Part shown: piece after piece, positions 9,176 through 18,242 of the stretch
Numbering within the stretch: the first letter of the stretch is position 1
How the letters are laid out: every line of letters begins with the position of its first letter
Assembly (NCBI GenBank): GCA_024508855.1
Contig: JANINJ010000099.1
Span: 1 to 64,000, forward strand
Length of the DNA stretch: 64,000 nucleotides
Source of the DNA: Xanthobacteraceae bacterium
GTDB lineage: Bacteria; Pseudomonadota; Alphaproteobacteria; Rhizobiales; Xanthobacteraceae
Direction: 5' to 3'
Program-made: the position numbers and the translations under genes
Notes under the pieces: generated by a model
What the model was told of the DNA's origin: nothing
The model's input: only the letters and a program-made list of their open reading frames with translations
Databases searched by the model: none

Positions 9176-10588
9176 ATGTCGGATCGCATTGTTCCCTTGA
9201 TCATGTGCGGTGGAGCAGGGACGCGGCTCTGGCCGCTGTCCCGTGAGGGACGCCCGAAACAGTTCATTAGTCTGTTCGGCAGACGCTCCACGTTCCAGGA
9301 GACCTTGCAGCGGGTCTCGGACGAACGTCTGTTCGAGCGACCCATCGTGGTTACCGGCGCGGCCTATCGTTTCATGGTGCTGGAGCAACTCGCCGAGATG
9401 GGGATGCAGGCGGACATCCTGCTGGAATCCGCACGCCGTGATTCAGGCCCGGCGATCGCAGCCGGAGCCGCGTTCGCGGCAAAGCGTGACACTGAGGCGG
9501 TGCTGCTGGCGCTCGCCGCAGATCACGTTGTCAGGGATACCGGTGCATTCGTCGCCGCGTGCGAAGCCTCACTTCCCGTGGCGAATGCCGGCCGAATCGT
9601 TACCTTCGGCGTGCAGCCCGAGCGTGCTGCGACCGAATATGGATACATTTCCCCGGGCGACGTTGTCGAAGGCACCGTGCACACAGTCACGTCCTTCGTC
9701 GAAAAGCCCGATGCAGAAACGGCTACGCGTTACGTCGCGGATGGCTATCTCTGGAACAGCGGCAACTTCATGTTTCGCGCCGATGTGCTACTCGCGGAAT
9801 ATCGCAATGTCGACCCGACCAGCGTCGACGCGGTGACGCGCGCGGTGGATCAGGGGCAGCGCGATCTTGCGTTTCTCAATCTGGACAAGGATGCATTCGA
9901 AAGCGCGACGCCGATCTCGATCGACTATGCGGTGATGGAGAAGACGGCGCGGGCGGCGGTCATCCCGGTATCGTTCGGCTGGTCCGATGTCGGCTCGTGG
10001 CACGCCGTGTGGGAGCTGTCGGAGAAGGACGAGCAGGGCAATGCCGCGAACGGTGCGGCGGTGTTCGACAACTCGCATAACTGCAACGTATCGACCGACA
10101 AGGCCGTGGTGGCGCTCGAAGGCGTCGACGACCTCGTAGTGGTCTCGACACAGGATGCGGTACTGGTGTCACGCCAGACCGATCCCAATGGTCTGAAGCG
10201 GCTGGTGGCGAAGCTCAAAACTGTCGCTCCGAAAGTGACCCAAGATCCTCTGCGCGTCCACCGACCGTGGGGGTCATACCAAGGGCTAGATGCCGGCGAA
10301 CGGCACCAGGTCAAGCGCATTATCGTCAAGGCCGGCGGCCGCCTGTCGCTCCAGAAGCATCACCACCGTTCCGAGCATTGGGTCGTCGTTCGCGGCACCG
10401 CGCTGGTGACGTTGAATGGTGCGGAGAAGATCGTCCACGAAAACGAGTCGATCTACATCCCGATCGGCGCCGAGCACCGCCTGGAAAACCCAGGCAAGAT
10501 CTCGCTCGAACTGATCGAGGTGCAGACCGGCAGCTACCTCGGCGAAGACGATATCATCCGGATCGAGGACGATTATCGGCGAGCTTAG
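9176..10588 (+). CDS. manC: Mannose-1-phosphate guanylyltransferase / mannose-6-phosphate isomerase
   Basis: The 470 residues match the full bifunctional type II family. The N-terminal nucleotidyltransferase has the pyrophosphorylase signature MCGGAGTRLWPLSR, the RPKQF motif and FVEKP. The C-terminal cupin (from about residue 355) has the isomerase zinc site QKHHHRSEHW and VHENESIYIP. It converts Man-6-P/Fru-6-P and makes GDP-mannose from Man-1-P and GTP in the cytoplasm, feeding polysaccharide synthesis. ATG 9176 follows an AGGA. It ends five bases before the convergent ligase-like gene. Confidence 0.95.
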   Translation: MSDRIVPLIMCGGAGTRLWPLSREGRPKQFISLFGRRSTFQETLQRVSDERLFERPIVVTGAAYRFMVLEQLAEMGMQADILLESARRDSGPAIAAGAAFAAKRDTEAVLLALAADHVVRDTGAFVAACEASLPVANAGRIVTFGVQPERAATEYGYISPGDVVEGTVHTVTSFVEKPDAETATRYVADGYLWNSGNFMFRADVLLAEYRNVDPTSVDAVTRAVDQGQRDLAFLNLDKDAFESATPISIDYAVMEKTARAAVIPVSFGWSDVGSWHAVWELSEKDEQGNAANGAAVFDNSHNCNVSTDKAVVALEGVDDLVVVSTQDAVLVSRQTDPNGLKRLVAKLKTVAPKVTQDPLRVHRPWGSYQGLDAGERHQVKRIIVKAGGRLSLQKHHHRSEHWVVVRGTALVTLNGAEKIVHENESIYIPIGAEHRLENPGKISLELIEVQTGSYLGEDDIIRIEDDYRRA

Positions 10589-10593
10589 AGGCG

Positions 10594-11820
10594 CTAACCC
10601 CGTTCGTCCGTGATCGCCTTGCCGTCGTTGGGCAACGTACCGGGTTTCACCAGTTCGACGGTGCCGCCGAGTTTGGTCACGGATCGTAATGTCGCGGTCG
10701 CGGCGTCGCGCAGTTCCGAGGTCGGCTTGGCGGTTTCGGCTTGCAGCGTCATTGCATCGGTTTCGCCGTCGCGCCGGACTACCAGACGCAGCCGTCCGAG
10801 TTCGGGGTGGCGCTTGCCGATTTCCGCGACTTGTTCCGGGCGCACGAACATACCCTTGACCTTCGTGGTCTGATCGGCGCGGCCCATCCAGCCTTTGATA
10901 CGCAGGTTGGTGCGTCCGCAGGGGCTGTCGCCGGGCAGGGCGGCGGTGAGGTCGCCCAGCGCGAGGCGGATCCAGGGATGGTGCGGGTTGAGCGAGGTGA
11001 CGACGATCTCGCCGACGTCGCCATCAGTGACGGGTTCGCCGGTGCCGGGGCGTACGATCTCCAGAATGACGTTCTCGTTGACGGTCATGCCCTCGCGCGC
11101 TGGAGTTTCGAACGCCAGCAGTCCGAGATCGGCGGTGCCGAATGCTTGGTAGGCGTCGATGCCACGCGACTTGATCTCGGCTTGCAGCGAGGGCGGGAAC
11201 GCGGCGCCGGAGATCACTGCGCGCTTGATGGAGGATACGTCGCGGCCGCCGCTTGCCGCGTTGTCGAGCAGAATCTTGAGGAAGTCTGCAGTCCCGGCAT
11301 AGGCGACGGGCCGGTAGGCTTCGATCAGTTCGAACTGCTGTTCGGTGTTGCCGGGTCCGGCCGGGATCACGGCGCAGCCGAGCGCACGCGCCGCGGAATC
11401 GAAGATGAAGCCGCCGGGAGTGAGGTGATAGCTGAAGGTGTTCAGCACCACATCGCCCGGGCGCAGGCCGGCCGCAAACAGGGCTCGTGCGCTGCCCCAG
11501 GAATCGGTTTCCGTGGCTTGCGGCTCGAAGATCGGACCGGGCGAGGTGAACAGCCGGCCGAAGGATCCCAACGGCGCGGTCACCAGTCCGCCGAACGGCG
11601 GCGCGGCCTTGTGCAGGGCCGGCAGGTCGGACTTGCGCAGCACCGGCAGGCCGGCCAGCGCGGCTCGGCTGGTGATGGTTGCCGGATCGATGCCCTTCAG
11701 GCGTTGGGCATAGGCCGGCGCTTCCATGGCCGCGCGCAACACGCCTGGCAGCCGGGCGAACAGGTCGGCCTCGCGGTCATCGGGCCTGCGGGTTTCGAGG
11801 GCATCGTAATGATCGGTCAT
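10594..11820 (-). CDS. Phenylacetate-CoA ligase-like AMP-binding protein
   Basis: A 408-residue member of the PaaK-like branch of adenylate-forming enzymes. Visible features are AYQAFGTADLGLLAFET (the motif that binds adenine and acyl-adenylate), GEIVVTSL, and the C-terminal hinge and lid RIKGWMGRADQTTKVKGMFV. The P-loop segment, normally SSGTTG-like, reads RLFTSPGPIFEP, so the canonical nucleotide phosphate loop is absent. It is the last gene of the liv-type operon, 49 bases after livF, and probably activates or handles the acid brought in by the transporter. The substrate is not known. Confidence 0.75.
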   Translation of the reverse strand: MTDHYDALETRRPDDREADLFARLPGVLRAAMEAPAYAQRLKGIDPATITSRAALAGLPVLRKSDLPALHKAAPPFGGLVTAPLGSFGRLFTSPGPIFEPQATETDSWGSARALFAAGLRPGDVVLNTFSYHLTPGGFIFDSAARALGCAVIPAGPGNTEQQFELIEAYRPVAYAGTADFLKILLDNAASGGRDVSSIKRAVISGAAFPPSLQAEIKSRGIDAYQAFGTADLGLLAFETPAREGMTVNENVILEIVRPGTGEPVTDGDVGEIVVTSLNPHHPWIRLALGDLTAALPGDSPCGRTNLRIKGWMGRADQTTKVKGMFVRPEQVAEIGKRHPELGRLRLVVRRDGETDAMTLQAETAKPTSELRDAATATLRSVTKLGGTVELVKPGTLPNDGKAITDERG

Positions 11821-11869
11821 GGGCGTGTCCTGAGCGGAAGATGTCCTGCTTGCGAAGACGATGAGAAGT

Positions 11870-12706
11870 TCACAGCCAGCGCTTGCGGCGCTTGAAGCTT
11901 TTCAGATTCTTGAAGCTCTTGCGCTGATCGCCGGCGCCGCCGAGGTAAAATTCCTTGACGTCCTCGTTATCGCGCAATTCGTCCGCGGTGCCGTCGAGCA
12001 CCACCTTGCCTTGCTCCATGATGTAGCCATGGCTCGACACTGACAGCGCGGCGCGGGCGTTCTGTTCGACCAGCAAAATGGTGACGCCGAGGTCGCGGTT
12101 GATCTGGCGGATGATCGCAAACACCTCCTTCACCAGCAGCGGCGACAACCCCATCGACGGTTCGTCCATCAGGATCATCTTGGGGCGCGCCATCATGGCG
12201 CGGCCGATCGCCAGCATCTGCTGTTCGCCGCCGGAGAGATAACCGGCGAGGCCGGTGCGCTCCTTCAGGCGCGGGAAATACTTGAACACCATGTCGATGT
12301 CGGCGTTGACCTCGCCGTCGCTGCGGGTGAATGCGCCGAGCCGCAGGTTCTCCAGCGTCGTCATGTCGGCGATGATGCGGCGGCCCTCCATCACCTGAAA
12401 GATGCCACGCCGAACGATCTTGTCCGGATCGATGCCGTTGATGCGTTCGCCGTCGAACACGATCTCACCACGCGTGACTTCGCCCTCCTCGGTCTTCAGT
12501 AGGCCAGAGATCGCCTTCAGCGTGGTCGATTTGCCGGCGCCGTTGGCGCCGAGCAGCGCGACGATGGCACCCTTCGGCACATCAATACTTAAGCCGCGCA
12601 GTACCAGGATTACCTTGTCGTACACCACCTCGATGTTGCGCGCGGACAGCAATGGTGCTGTTGCGGCAGGTGATGGCTTGTGTGTCAATTCGACGGTGTC
12701 GGTCAT
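11870..12706 (-). CDS. livF: Branched-chain-type ABC transporter ATPase (LivF)
   Basis: A 278-residue ABC ATPase with Walker A GANGAGKST, the signature LSGGEQQ, Walker B ILMDEPS, and the LivF-type ending VEQNARAALSVSSHGYIMEQG. It pairs with the LivG at 18239 to power the permeases encoded between them. The C-terminal tail (KSFKNLKSFKRRKRW) is longer and more basic than usual. It lies downstream of the binding-protein gene across a palindromic repeat element. Confidence 0.9.
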   Translation of the reverse strand: MTDTVELTHKPSPAATAPLLSARNIEVVYDKVILVLRGLSIDVPKGAIVALLGANGAGKSTTLKAISGLLKTEEGEVTRGEIVFDGERINGIDPDKIVRRGIFQVMEGRRIIADMTTLENLRLGAFTRSDGEVNADIDMVFKYFPRLKERTGLAGYLSGGEQQMLAIGRAMMARPKMILMDEPSMGLSPLLVKEVFAIIRQINRDLGVTILLVEQNARAALSVSSHGYIMEQGKVVLDGTADELRDNEDVKEFYLGGAGDQRKSFKNLKSFKRRKRWL

Positions 12707-12728
12707 CTCGTTGTCCGCGTTATCGCGT

Positions 12729-12843
12729 CGTCATGCCCGCGCCTGTCGCGGGCATCCACGTATTCTTCGTTGTGGCAGCCAAGACGTGGATGGCCGGGTG
12801 TTCGTAGCAAAGACGTGCTTCGCACTTTCGCCCGGCCATGACG
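12729..12843. repeat. Composite palindromic intergenic repeat, copy 1
   Basis: Two hairpin units face each other: GTCATGCCCGCG..CGCGGGCATCCACGT at the left and ACGTGGATGGCCGGG..CCCGGCCATGACG at the right, so the whole element is a long imperfect inverted repeat. It fills the gap between the binding-protein gene and livF in the operon. Four other copies occur in the window. Confidence 0.8.
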
Positions 12844-12854
12844 CCTCGGTTCGC

Positions 12855-14135
12855 TTACCAGCCGAGCCATTCCGCCTTGCGCGGCAGGTCGATGGTCTTG
12901 ACCTTTTCGAGCTTGATGGTGCCCTTGGCCATCAGGTCGTTGAGGTCGCCCTCGGTCGAGCCGGAGACCTTGGCGCGATAGAGATCGACCTTCATGGTCG
13001 GCCGGTGGTCCTTCTCGGTCCAGGTCGACGGATTGCAGACGCCGTCCATGCCGGCCGGCACCCAGTCGGCCTTCTGGTAGAAGCCCTTCTTCACGTTCGG
13101 GCCGTTGACGCCGCCATTCTTGGCGGCCCATTCGATGGCTTCCTTCATGTAGAGCGCGGTGCAGACGCCGGCGACGTAATGCACCGGGCGATAGACCTTG
13201 CCGGTCGGGTCCGACATCTTGGAGATCTCCATCACGGTCTTCATGCCCGGCGCGTTGCCGCCCCAGCCCACGGCCGTACGCAGCGGAAACACCACGCCGT
13301 CGGCGGCATCGCCTGCGGCCTTGGCGGCGTTCTCGTCCATGCCCCACACGTTGCTGAGGAACTGGACGTCGACGCCGGCGGTTTTGCAGGCCTTCATCAC
13401 CGAGATGTTGGAAGCCGCAGTGTTGCCCAGGTAAGCGTAGTTGGCGCCGGCGCTCTTCAGGCTCAGGCACTGTGCGCTGTAGTCGCCCGGCGACAGGGCG
13501 AATACCAGCGGCGGCAACACTTCAAACCCGAGTTCCTTGGCAATGGCTTCGCCAGCAGCCTTCGGCGCATTCGGGTAGGGGTGGTTGGCGCCCATGTGGA
13601 CGAACTTCGGCTTGCCCGATTTGCCCTTGGCTTTCCAGTCTTCGGCCGCCCAGGTCAATTCGGCGCGCAATGCGTCGGAATAGGTCGGGCCGTAGAAGAA
13701 ATTGTACGGCGCAGCCTTGGCCTTGCCGCCGGCGCCGGTCGGATCGGCCAATGCGGCCGCATAGGAGCCGGAGATATCCGGAATCTGGTCCTGCGCGACG
13801 AAGCCGGTCAGCGCTTCCGTGTCGGCGGTGCCCCAGCCCATGATGGCGGACACCTTGTCGGCGCCTGACCACTTCTTGTACTGCGCGATCGCGCGCGGCA
13901 CCTGATAGCCGTAGTCGACGCTGTCGAGGTCGACCTTGACGCCGTTGATGCCGCCGTTCTTGTTGATCCAGGCAAACGTATCGACGATGGCATGGCCGTA
14001 GGGCGTGCCGACGTCGGACGTGCCGCCGGAATAATCCGCGAGATGTCCGATCTTGATCGCCGACTGCGCCATCGCAGCCGAGGTGCCGAGCAGCAATATT
14101 GCCGCGGCGGTCCCGAGCAGGCTTTTCATCGTCAT
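12855..14135 (-). CDS. Periplasmic binding protein of the liv-type transporter
   Basis: A 426-residue type I periplasmic binding protein with a Sec signal peptide (KSLLGTAAAILLLGTSAAMAQ) followed by IKIGHLADYSGGTSDVG, the typical first strand. It binds the transported ligand for the LivHMGF system encoded around it. The operon also carries two CoA-ligase-like genes, so an organic or aromatic acid is a better guess than an amino acid. Three ATGs lie close together; GGAGG at 14144-14148 is eight bases before the one at 14135, which decides the start. Confidence 0.88.
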   Translation of the reverse strand: MTMKSLLGTAAAILLLGTSAAMAQSAIKIGHLADYSGGTSDVGTPYGHAIVDTFAWINKNGGINGVKVDLDSVDYGYQVPRAIAQYKKWSGADKVSAIMGWGTADTEALTGFVAQDQIPDISGSYAAALADPTGAGGKAKAAPYNFFYGPTYSDALRAELTWAAEDWKAKGKSGKPKFVHMGANHPYPNAPKAAGEAIAKELGFEVLPPLVFALSPGDYSAQCLSLKSAGANYAYLGNTAASNISVMKACKTAGVDVQFLSNVWGMDENAAKAAGDAADGVVFPLRTAVGWGGNAPGMKTVMEISKMSDPTGKVYRPVHYVAGVCTALYMKEAIEWAAKNGGVNGPNVKKGFYQKADWVPAGMDGVCNPSTWTEKDHRPTMKVDLYRAKVSGSTEGDLNDLMAKGTIKLEKVKTIDLPRKAEWLGW

Positions 14136-14191
14136 AGGCATATCCTCCGGTTATTTAATTGTGAGGTCGTTGTGGGCTGCCCGTCCTGACC

Positions 14192-15262
14192 TCAATGCGA
14201 GAACGGGTAGAGTTTCCAGTAAGCCTTGATCTGGTGCCAGCGATGCGCGAGCCCGTCGGGCTCGAACACCAGGAACACGATGATGATGACGCCGATCGCG
14301 ATCTCGCGCAGGAACGTGATGTTGGTTTTCAGTCCGAGCGCCTGATCGATGGCACCGCCGGCCAGGACCGAACTGAGCCATTCCATGACTTCCGGCAGCA
14401 GCACGACAAAGGCGGTGCCCATCAGCGTGCCCATGATCGATCCGGTACCCCCGATGATGATCATGGCGAGGAACAGGATCGAACGCTCGATGCCGAAGCC
14501 TTCGTAGGACACCACAAGCTGGTAGTGCGCGTAGAGCGCACCGCCGACGCCGGCGAAGAACGCCGCCACGCCGAACGACAGCGTGCGATACTTGGTGAGA
14601 TTGATGCCCATGATCTCGGCGGAAAGGTAATGGTCGCGCACCGCCACCAGTGCGCGGCCGTCGCGCGAGCGCATCATATTGGTGACCAGCAGGTAGCAGA
14701 CCACGACGTAGGCCAGTACGACGTAGAAATACTGCCGGTCGCCCTGAAAGACGTAGCCGAAGATCGAAAACGGCTCGGCCATCGCCGGTACCGAGCCGCC
14801 GGAGAACCATTCGGCGCGGGCGAAGAAGTCGAGCAGGATGTACTGCGCCGCCAGCGTCGCGATGGCGAGGTAGAGGCCCTTCAACCGCGCCGCGGGCAGG
14901 CCGAAGACCAGCCCGACCAGCGCGGTCACCACACCCGACAGCGGAATGGCGAAGAAGGCCGGCACGCCGATCTTGGTGGAGAGATAGGCCGAGGAGAACG
15001 CGCCGAACAGGAAGAACGCCGCGTGGCCGATCGAGATCTGGCCGGTGAACCCGACCAGCACGTTCAATCCCAGCGCGGCGATTCCGTAGATGCCGATCTG
15101 GATCAGCAGGCTGAGCCAGTATTCGTTGAACAGATATGGCGCGAAGCAGACCAATATGATGCTGACGATCGCAACGTTGCGGCTGGTCACCGTCGGGAAG
15201 ATGGTGGTGTCTGCCGCGTAGGAGGTGCGGAAATCGCCGGCGGGGATCATGGAATTGGCCAT
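14192..15262 (-). CDS. livM: Branched-chain-type ABC transporter permease (LivM)
   Basis: A 356-residue inner-membrane permease with about nine to ten hydrophobic helices and the family segments LNVLVGFTGQISIGHAAFF and MIIIGGTGSIMGTLMGTAF. It pairs with LivH, encoded six bases upstream, to form the translocation path. It belongs to the minus-strand operon running from livG to the CoA-ligase-like gene. Confidence 0.92.
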   Translation of the reverse strand: MANSMIPAGDFRTSYAADTTIFPTVTSRNVAIVSIILVCFAPYLFNEYWLSLLIQIGIYGIAALGLNVLVGFTGQISIGHAAFFLFGAFSSAYLSTKIGVPAFFAIPLSGVVTALVGLVFGLPAARLKGLYLAIATLAAQYILLDFFARAEWFSGGSVPAMAEPFSIFGYVFQGDRQYFYVVLAYVVVCYLLVTNMMRSRDGRALVAVRDHYLSAEIMGINLTKYRTLSFGVAAFFAGVGGALYAHYQLVVSYEGFGIERSILFLAMIIIGGTGSIMGTLMGTAFVVLLPEVMEWLSSVLAGGAIDQALGLKTNITFLREIAIGVIIIVFLVFEPDGLAHRWHQIKAYWKLYPFSH

Positions 15263-15268
15263 CGTGGA

Positions 15269-16162
15269 TTACACCCGCTCGATGTCTTTGGTCCCGAACA
15301 AGCCATAAGGCTTGATCATCAGGATGATGATCAGCACGTAGAACGGCGCGACCTCGTAGAGATTGCCCCAGTGCAGATATTCGCCGTCGATGAACTGCGC
15401 GAAATTCTCCAGAAGCCCGATGATGATGCCGCCGAGCACCGCGCCGCCGATCGAGTCGAGGCCGCCGAGAATGGTCGCCGGAAACACCTTGATGCCGTAG
15501 ATCGACAGGCCGGACGACACGCCGTTGACGACGGCGACGACAACGCCGGCCACCGCCGACACCGTGGCCGAGATCGCCCACGACATCGCGAACACGTTCT
15601 TCACCGAGATGCCGAGCGACTGCGCGACCTGCTGATCGAACGCGGTGGCGCGCATGGCAAGTCCGTGCTTGGAGGAGCGGAAGAACCACGCCATCGCGGC
15701 CATCATCGCCAGCGACACCACGAGACTCATCACGTAGACGGTCTGGATCTGCAGCCCGAGAAAATTCACCGACTGGCTGGTGAAGATCGGCGGGAACGGC
15801 TGCGGGTTGACGCCGAAAATCCATTTCATCGACGCCTGCAGCACGGTGGAGAGCGCGATCGTCACCATGATCACCGAGATGATCGGCTCGCCGATCATCG
15901 GGCGCAGGAACACCATCTGGATCAGGATGCCGAAGATGAACATGAACACCATGGTGATCGGCATCGCGAAGTAGAACGGCACCTGGTACTTCACCATCAG
16001 TGCCCAGCACACCCAGGCGCCGACCAGCAGCAACTCGCCCTGCGCGAAGTTGACCACCTGCGTCGCCTTGTAGATCAGCACGAACGACATCGCGACCACG
16101 CCATACAGCGTGCCGACCACGAGGCCGTTGACGAGAAGCTGGATCAGAAGTTGCGCGTTCAT
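15269..16162 (-). CDS. livH: Branched-chain-type ABC transporter permease (LivH)
   Basis: A 297-residue permease with the LivH pattern NGLVVGTLYGVVAMSFVLIY, VVNFAQGELLLVGAW and TILGGLDSIGGAVLGG. The open frame reaches back to 16216, but the extra residues (MDGRVKPGHD...) come from translating the palindromic repeat upstream, so ATG 16162, preceded by GAGA, is taken as the start. It follows the acyl-CoA ligase gene in the same operon. Confidence 0.92.
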   Translation of the reverse strand: MNAQLLIQLLVNGLVVGTLYGVVAMSFVLIYKATQVVNFAQGELLLVGAWVCWALMVKYQVPFYFAMPITMVFMFIFGILIQMVFLRPMIGEPIISVIMVTIALSTVLQASMKWIFGVNPQPFPPIFTSQSVNFLGLQIQTVYVMSLVVSLAMMAAMAWFFRSSKHGLAMRATAFDQQVAQSLGISVKNVFAMSWAISATVSAVAGVVVAVVNGVSSGLSIYGIKVFPATILGGLDSIGGAVLGGIIIGLLENFAQFIDGEYLHWGNLYEVAPFYVLIIILMIKPYGLFGTKDIERV

Positions 16163-16185
16163 GATAGATATCTCGTCGCGAGTTG

Positions 16186-16276
16186 CGTCATGGCCGGGCT
16201 TGACCCGGCCATCCACGTCTCGATGAGGCCGATTGGAAGAAGGGCGTGGATGCCTGCGACAAGCGCGGGCATGACG
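16186..16276. repeat. Composite palindromic intergenic repeat, copy 2
   Basis: The left unit GTCATGGCCGGG..ACCCGGCCATCCACGTC and the right unit GTGGATGCCTGCG..CGCGGGCATGACG face each other. It lies between the acyl-CoA ligase gene and livH. Translation of the left unit gives the false N-terminal peptide MDGRVKPGHD in front of LivH. Confidence 0.8.
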
Positions 16277-16298
16277 GCGTATGGCTGGTGCCTGTCCG

Positions 16299-18242
16299 TC
16301 ATTCCGCCGCCTCTCTGATCGCGCCGTCCATCAGATCGACCACCTTCAGCGTGGTGCGGATGCGCTGGGTGGTGCCGTCCTGGAAGCGGATCACGGTGTC
16401 GACCTTGATGTCGCTCTGGTCGTTGTAGATGCCGTCGATGATGTCGGCGTATTTCTCGTTGATGACGCTGCGGCGGACCTTGCGGGTGCGGGTGAGTTCG
16501 CCGTCGTCGGCATCGAGTTCCTTGTAGAGCAGCAGGAATTTCGAGATGCGCTGTGCCGGCGGCAGCGTGGCGTTGACCGCCTCGACTTCCTTATGCAGCA
16601 GCGCGTAGACCTCGGGCCGCGACGACAGGTCGGTATAGGTGGTGAAGGCGATGCGGTTCTTCTCGGCCCATTTCGACAGGATCGAGAAGCGGATGCAGAT
16701 CATCGCCGCCAGCTTGTCGCGGCCGTCGCCGAGGACGACGGCTTCGGCGACATAAGGCGAGAACTTCAGCTTGTTCTCGATATATTGCGGCGAGAAGCGG
16801 TCCCCGCCCGATGTTTGCGCCAGGTCCTTGATGCGGTCGATGACGACGAGCTGCTTGCCGTCGTTGAAGTAACCGGCATCCCCGGAGCGCATCCAGCCCT
16901 CGTGCATGTCGGCCACCGAGGCTTCCGGATTCTTGTAGTAGCCGAGGAACATGTTCGGATGGCGCACCAGGATTTCGCCGACACCGTTGGCATCGGGATT
17001 CTCGATCTGCAGCTCGACGTCATCGGCCATCGGTACACCGGTGGTGTCCGGATCGACACTGTCCTCGCGATGCAGCGTGTAGGCGCCGAGCGTCTCGGTC
17101 TGGCCGTACAGCGTGCGCAACGGCACGCCCATGGCGCGGAAGAACTTGAACGTGTCCGGCCCTAGCGCAGCGCCGCCGGTCGCCGCCGAGCGCAGCCGCG
17201 TGAAACCGAGCCGATCGCGCAATGCGCGGAATAAGAGCGTATCGGCGACGGCCGAATGCTTGCCTTCCGCCAGCGCGGCAAGGCCGGTCTTCATGCCGAG
17301 GCCGTACAGGCTTTGCTTCAGCGCCGAGGAATCCATCACGCGGGCGCGGACTTCAGCCGCGATCGATTCCCACACGCGCGGCGCGAACAGCACGAAGGTC
17401 GGCGCGATCTCGCGGAAGTCGTTCATCATCGTCTCGGGCTCTTCGACGAAGTTGACCTTCATGCGCGAGAGCAAGGCAGTACCGAGGGCGTAAATCTGCT
17501 CCATGATCCAGGGCAGCGGCAGCACCGAGACGTATTCGTCATCCGGCCCCTTGGGATCGAAGGTGAGGTAGGTGGCGCAGTGGCGCAGCACCGAGCCGCC
17601 GGAGAGCATCGCCAGCTTCGGATTGGCGGTGGTGCCGGAGGTGGTGCACAAGATCGCGACCGCATCGGCCTCGGTGGCGTCGACCAGCCGATCGTAGAGA
17701 TCGGGTTCGCGCGCGGCGCGGGCGCGACCCATCTCGGCCAGTTTTTCGGCGGTCATCAGCCGCGGGTCATCGTATTTGCGCATGCCGCGCGGATCGGAAT
17801 AGACGATGTGACGCACGCTCGAGGCGCGCTCGCCGAGGCTCAGCAGCTTGTCGATCTGCTCTTCATCTTCGGCGAACACCACCTTGGCCTCGCCGTAGCT
17901 GAGCAGATAGGCGGCTTCGTCCTCCAGCACGTCGCGATAGAGACCGAGGCTCATGGCGCCGATGGCGTGGGCGGCGATCTCGGCCGCCACCCAGTCGGGG
18001 CGGTTGTCGCCGATGATGCCGATCACGTCGTCCTTGCCGAGACCGAGTTCGACCAGCCCGAGCGCAAAGTCGCGGGTGCGGCCGTGGTACTGCTCCCAGG
18101 TGAAGGGCTTCCACAGCCCAAAATCCTTCTCGCGCAGCGCCACCTCGTTGCCATGCTCGCGGGCATTGAGCCGCAGCATCTTCGGGAAGGTCGCGGCCTG
18201 CGCGGCGCGGGCGTGATAATCGAATGCCGGAGTGCGGGTCAT
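16299..18242 (-). CDS. Long-chain-type acyl-CoA synthetase (AMP-binding)
   Basis: A 647-residue adenylate-forming ligase with the P-loop LCTTSGTTANPKL near residue 200, LYGQTETLGAYTL near residue 385 and the hinge DRIKDLAQTSGGDRFSPQ. The size and the inserted C-terminal part match eukaryote-like long-chain acyl-CoA synthetases often found inside liv operons. It converts a carboxylic acid, ATP and CoA to acyl-CoA, AMP and pyrophosphate in the cytoplasm, so uptake and activation are probably linked. Its ATG overlaps the livG stop by four bases, indicating translational coupling. Confidence 0.87.
   Translation of the reverse strand: MTRTPAFDYHARAAQAATFPKMLRLNAREHGNEVALREKDFGLWKPFTWEQYHGRTRDFALGLVELGLGKDDVIGIIGDNRPDWVAAEIAAHAIGAMSLGLYRDVLEDEAAYLLSYGEAKVVFAEDEEQIDKLLSLGERASSVRHIVYSDPRGMRKYDDPRLMTAEKLAEMGRARAAREPDLYDRLVDATEADAVAILCTTSGTTANPKLAMLSGGSVLRHCATYLTFDPKGPDDEYVSVLPLPWIMEQIYALGTALLSRMKVNFVEEPETMMNDFREIAPTFVLFAPRVWESIAAEVRARVMDSSALKQSLYGLGMKTGLAALAEGKHSAVADTLLFRALRDRLGFTRLRSAATGGAALGPDTFKFFRAMGVPLRTLYGQTETLGAYTLHREDSVDPDTTGVPMADDVELQIENPDANGVGEILVRHPNMFLGYYKNPEASVADMHEGWMRSGDAGYFNDGKQLVVIDRIKDLAQTSGGDRFSPQYIENKLKFSPYVAEAVVLGDGRDKLAAMICIRFSILSKWAEKNRIAFTTYTDLSSRPEVYALLHKEVEAVNATLPPAQRISKFLLLYKELDADDGELTRTRKVRRSVINEKYADIIDGIYNDQSDIKVDTVIRFQDGTTQRIRTTLKVVDLMDGAIREAAE

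Noticed and set aside
14195-16318. A long open frame on the plus strand opposite livM and livH
   Set aside because: It is rich in D, R, H and Q with no domain, and lies antisense to two clearly real permease genes; it is a by-product of GC-rich codon bias. The same applies to long antisense frames at 3965-4894, 17256-18311, 24842-26044 and 42849-46461.
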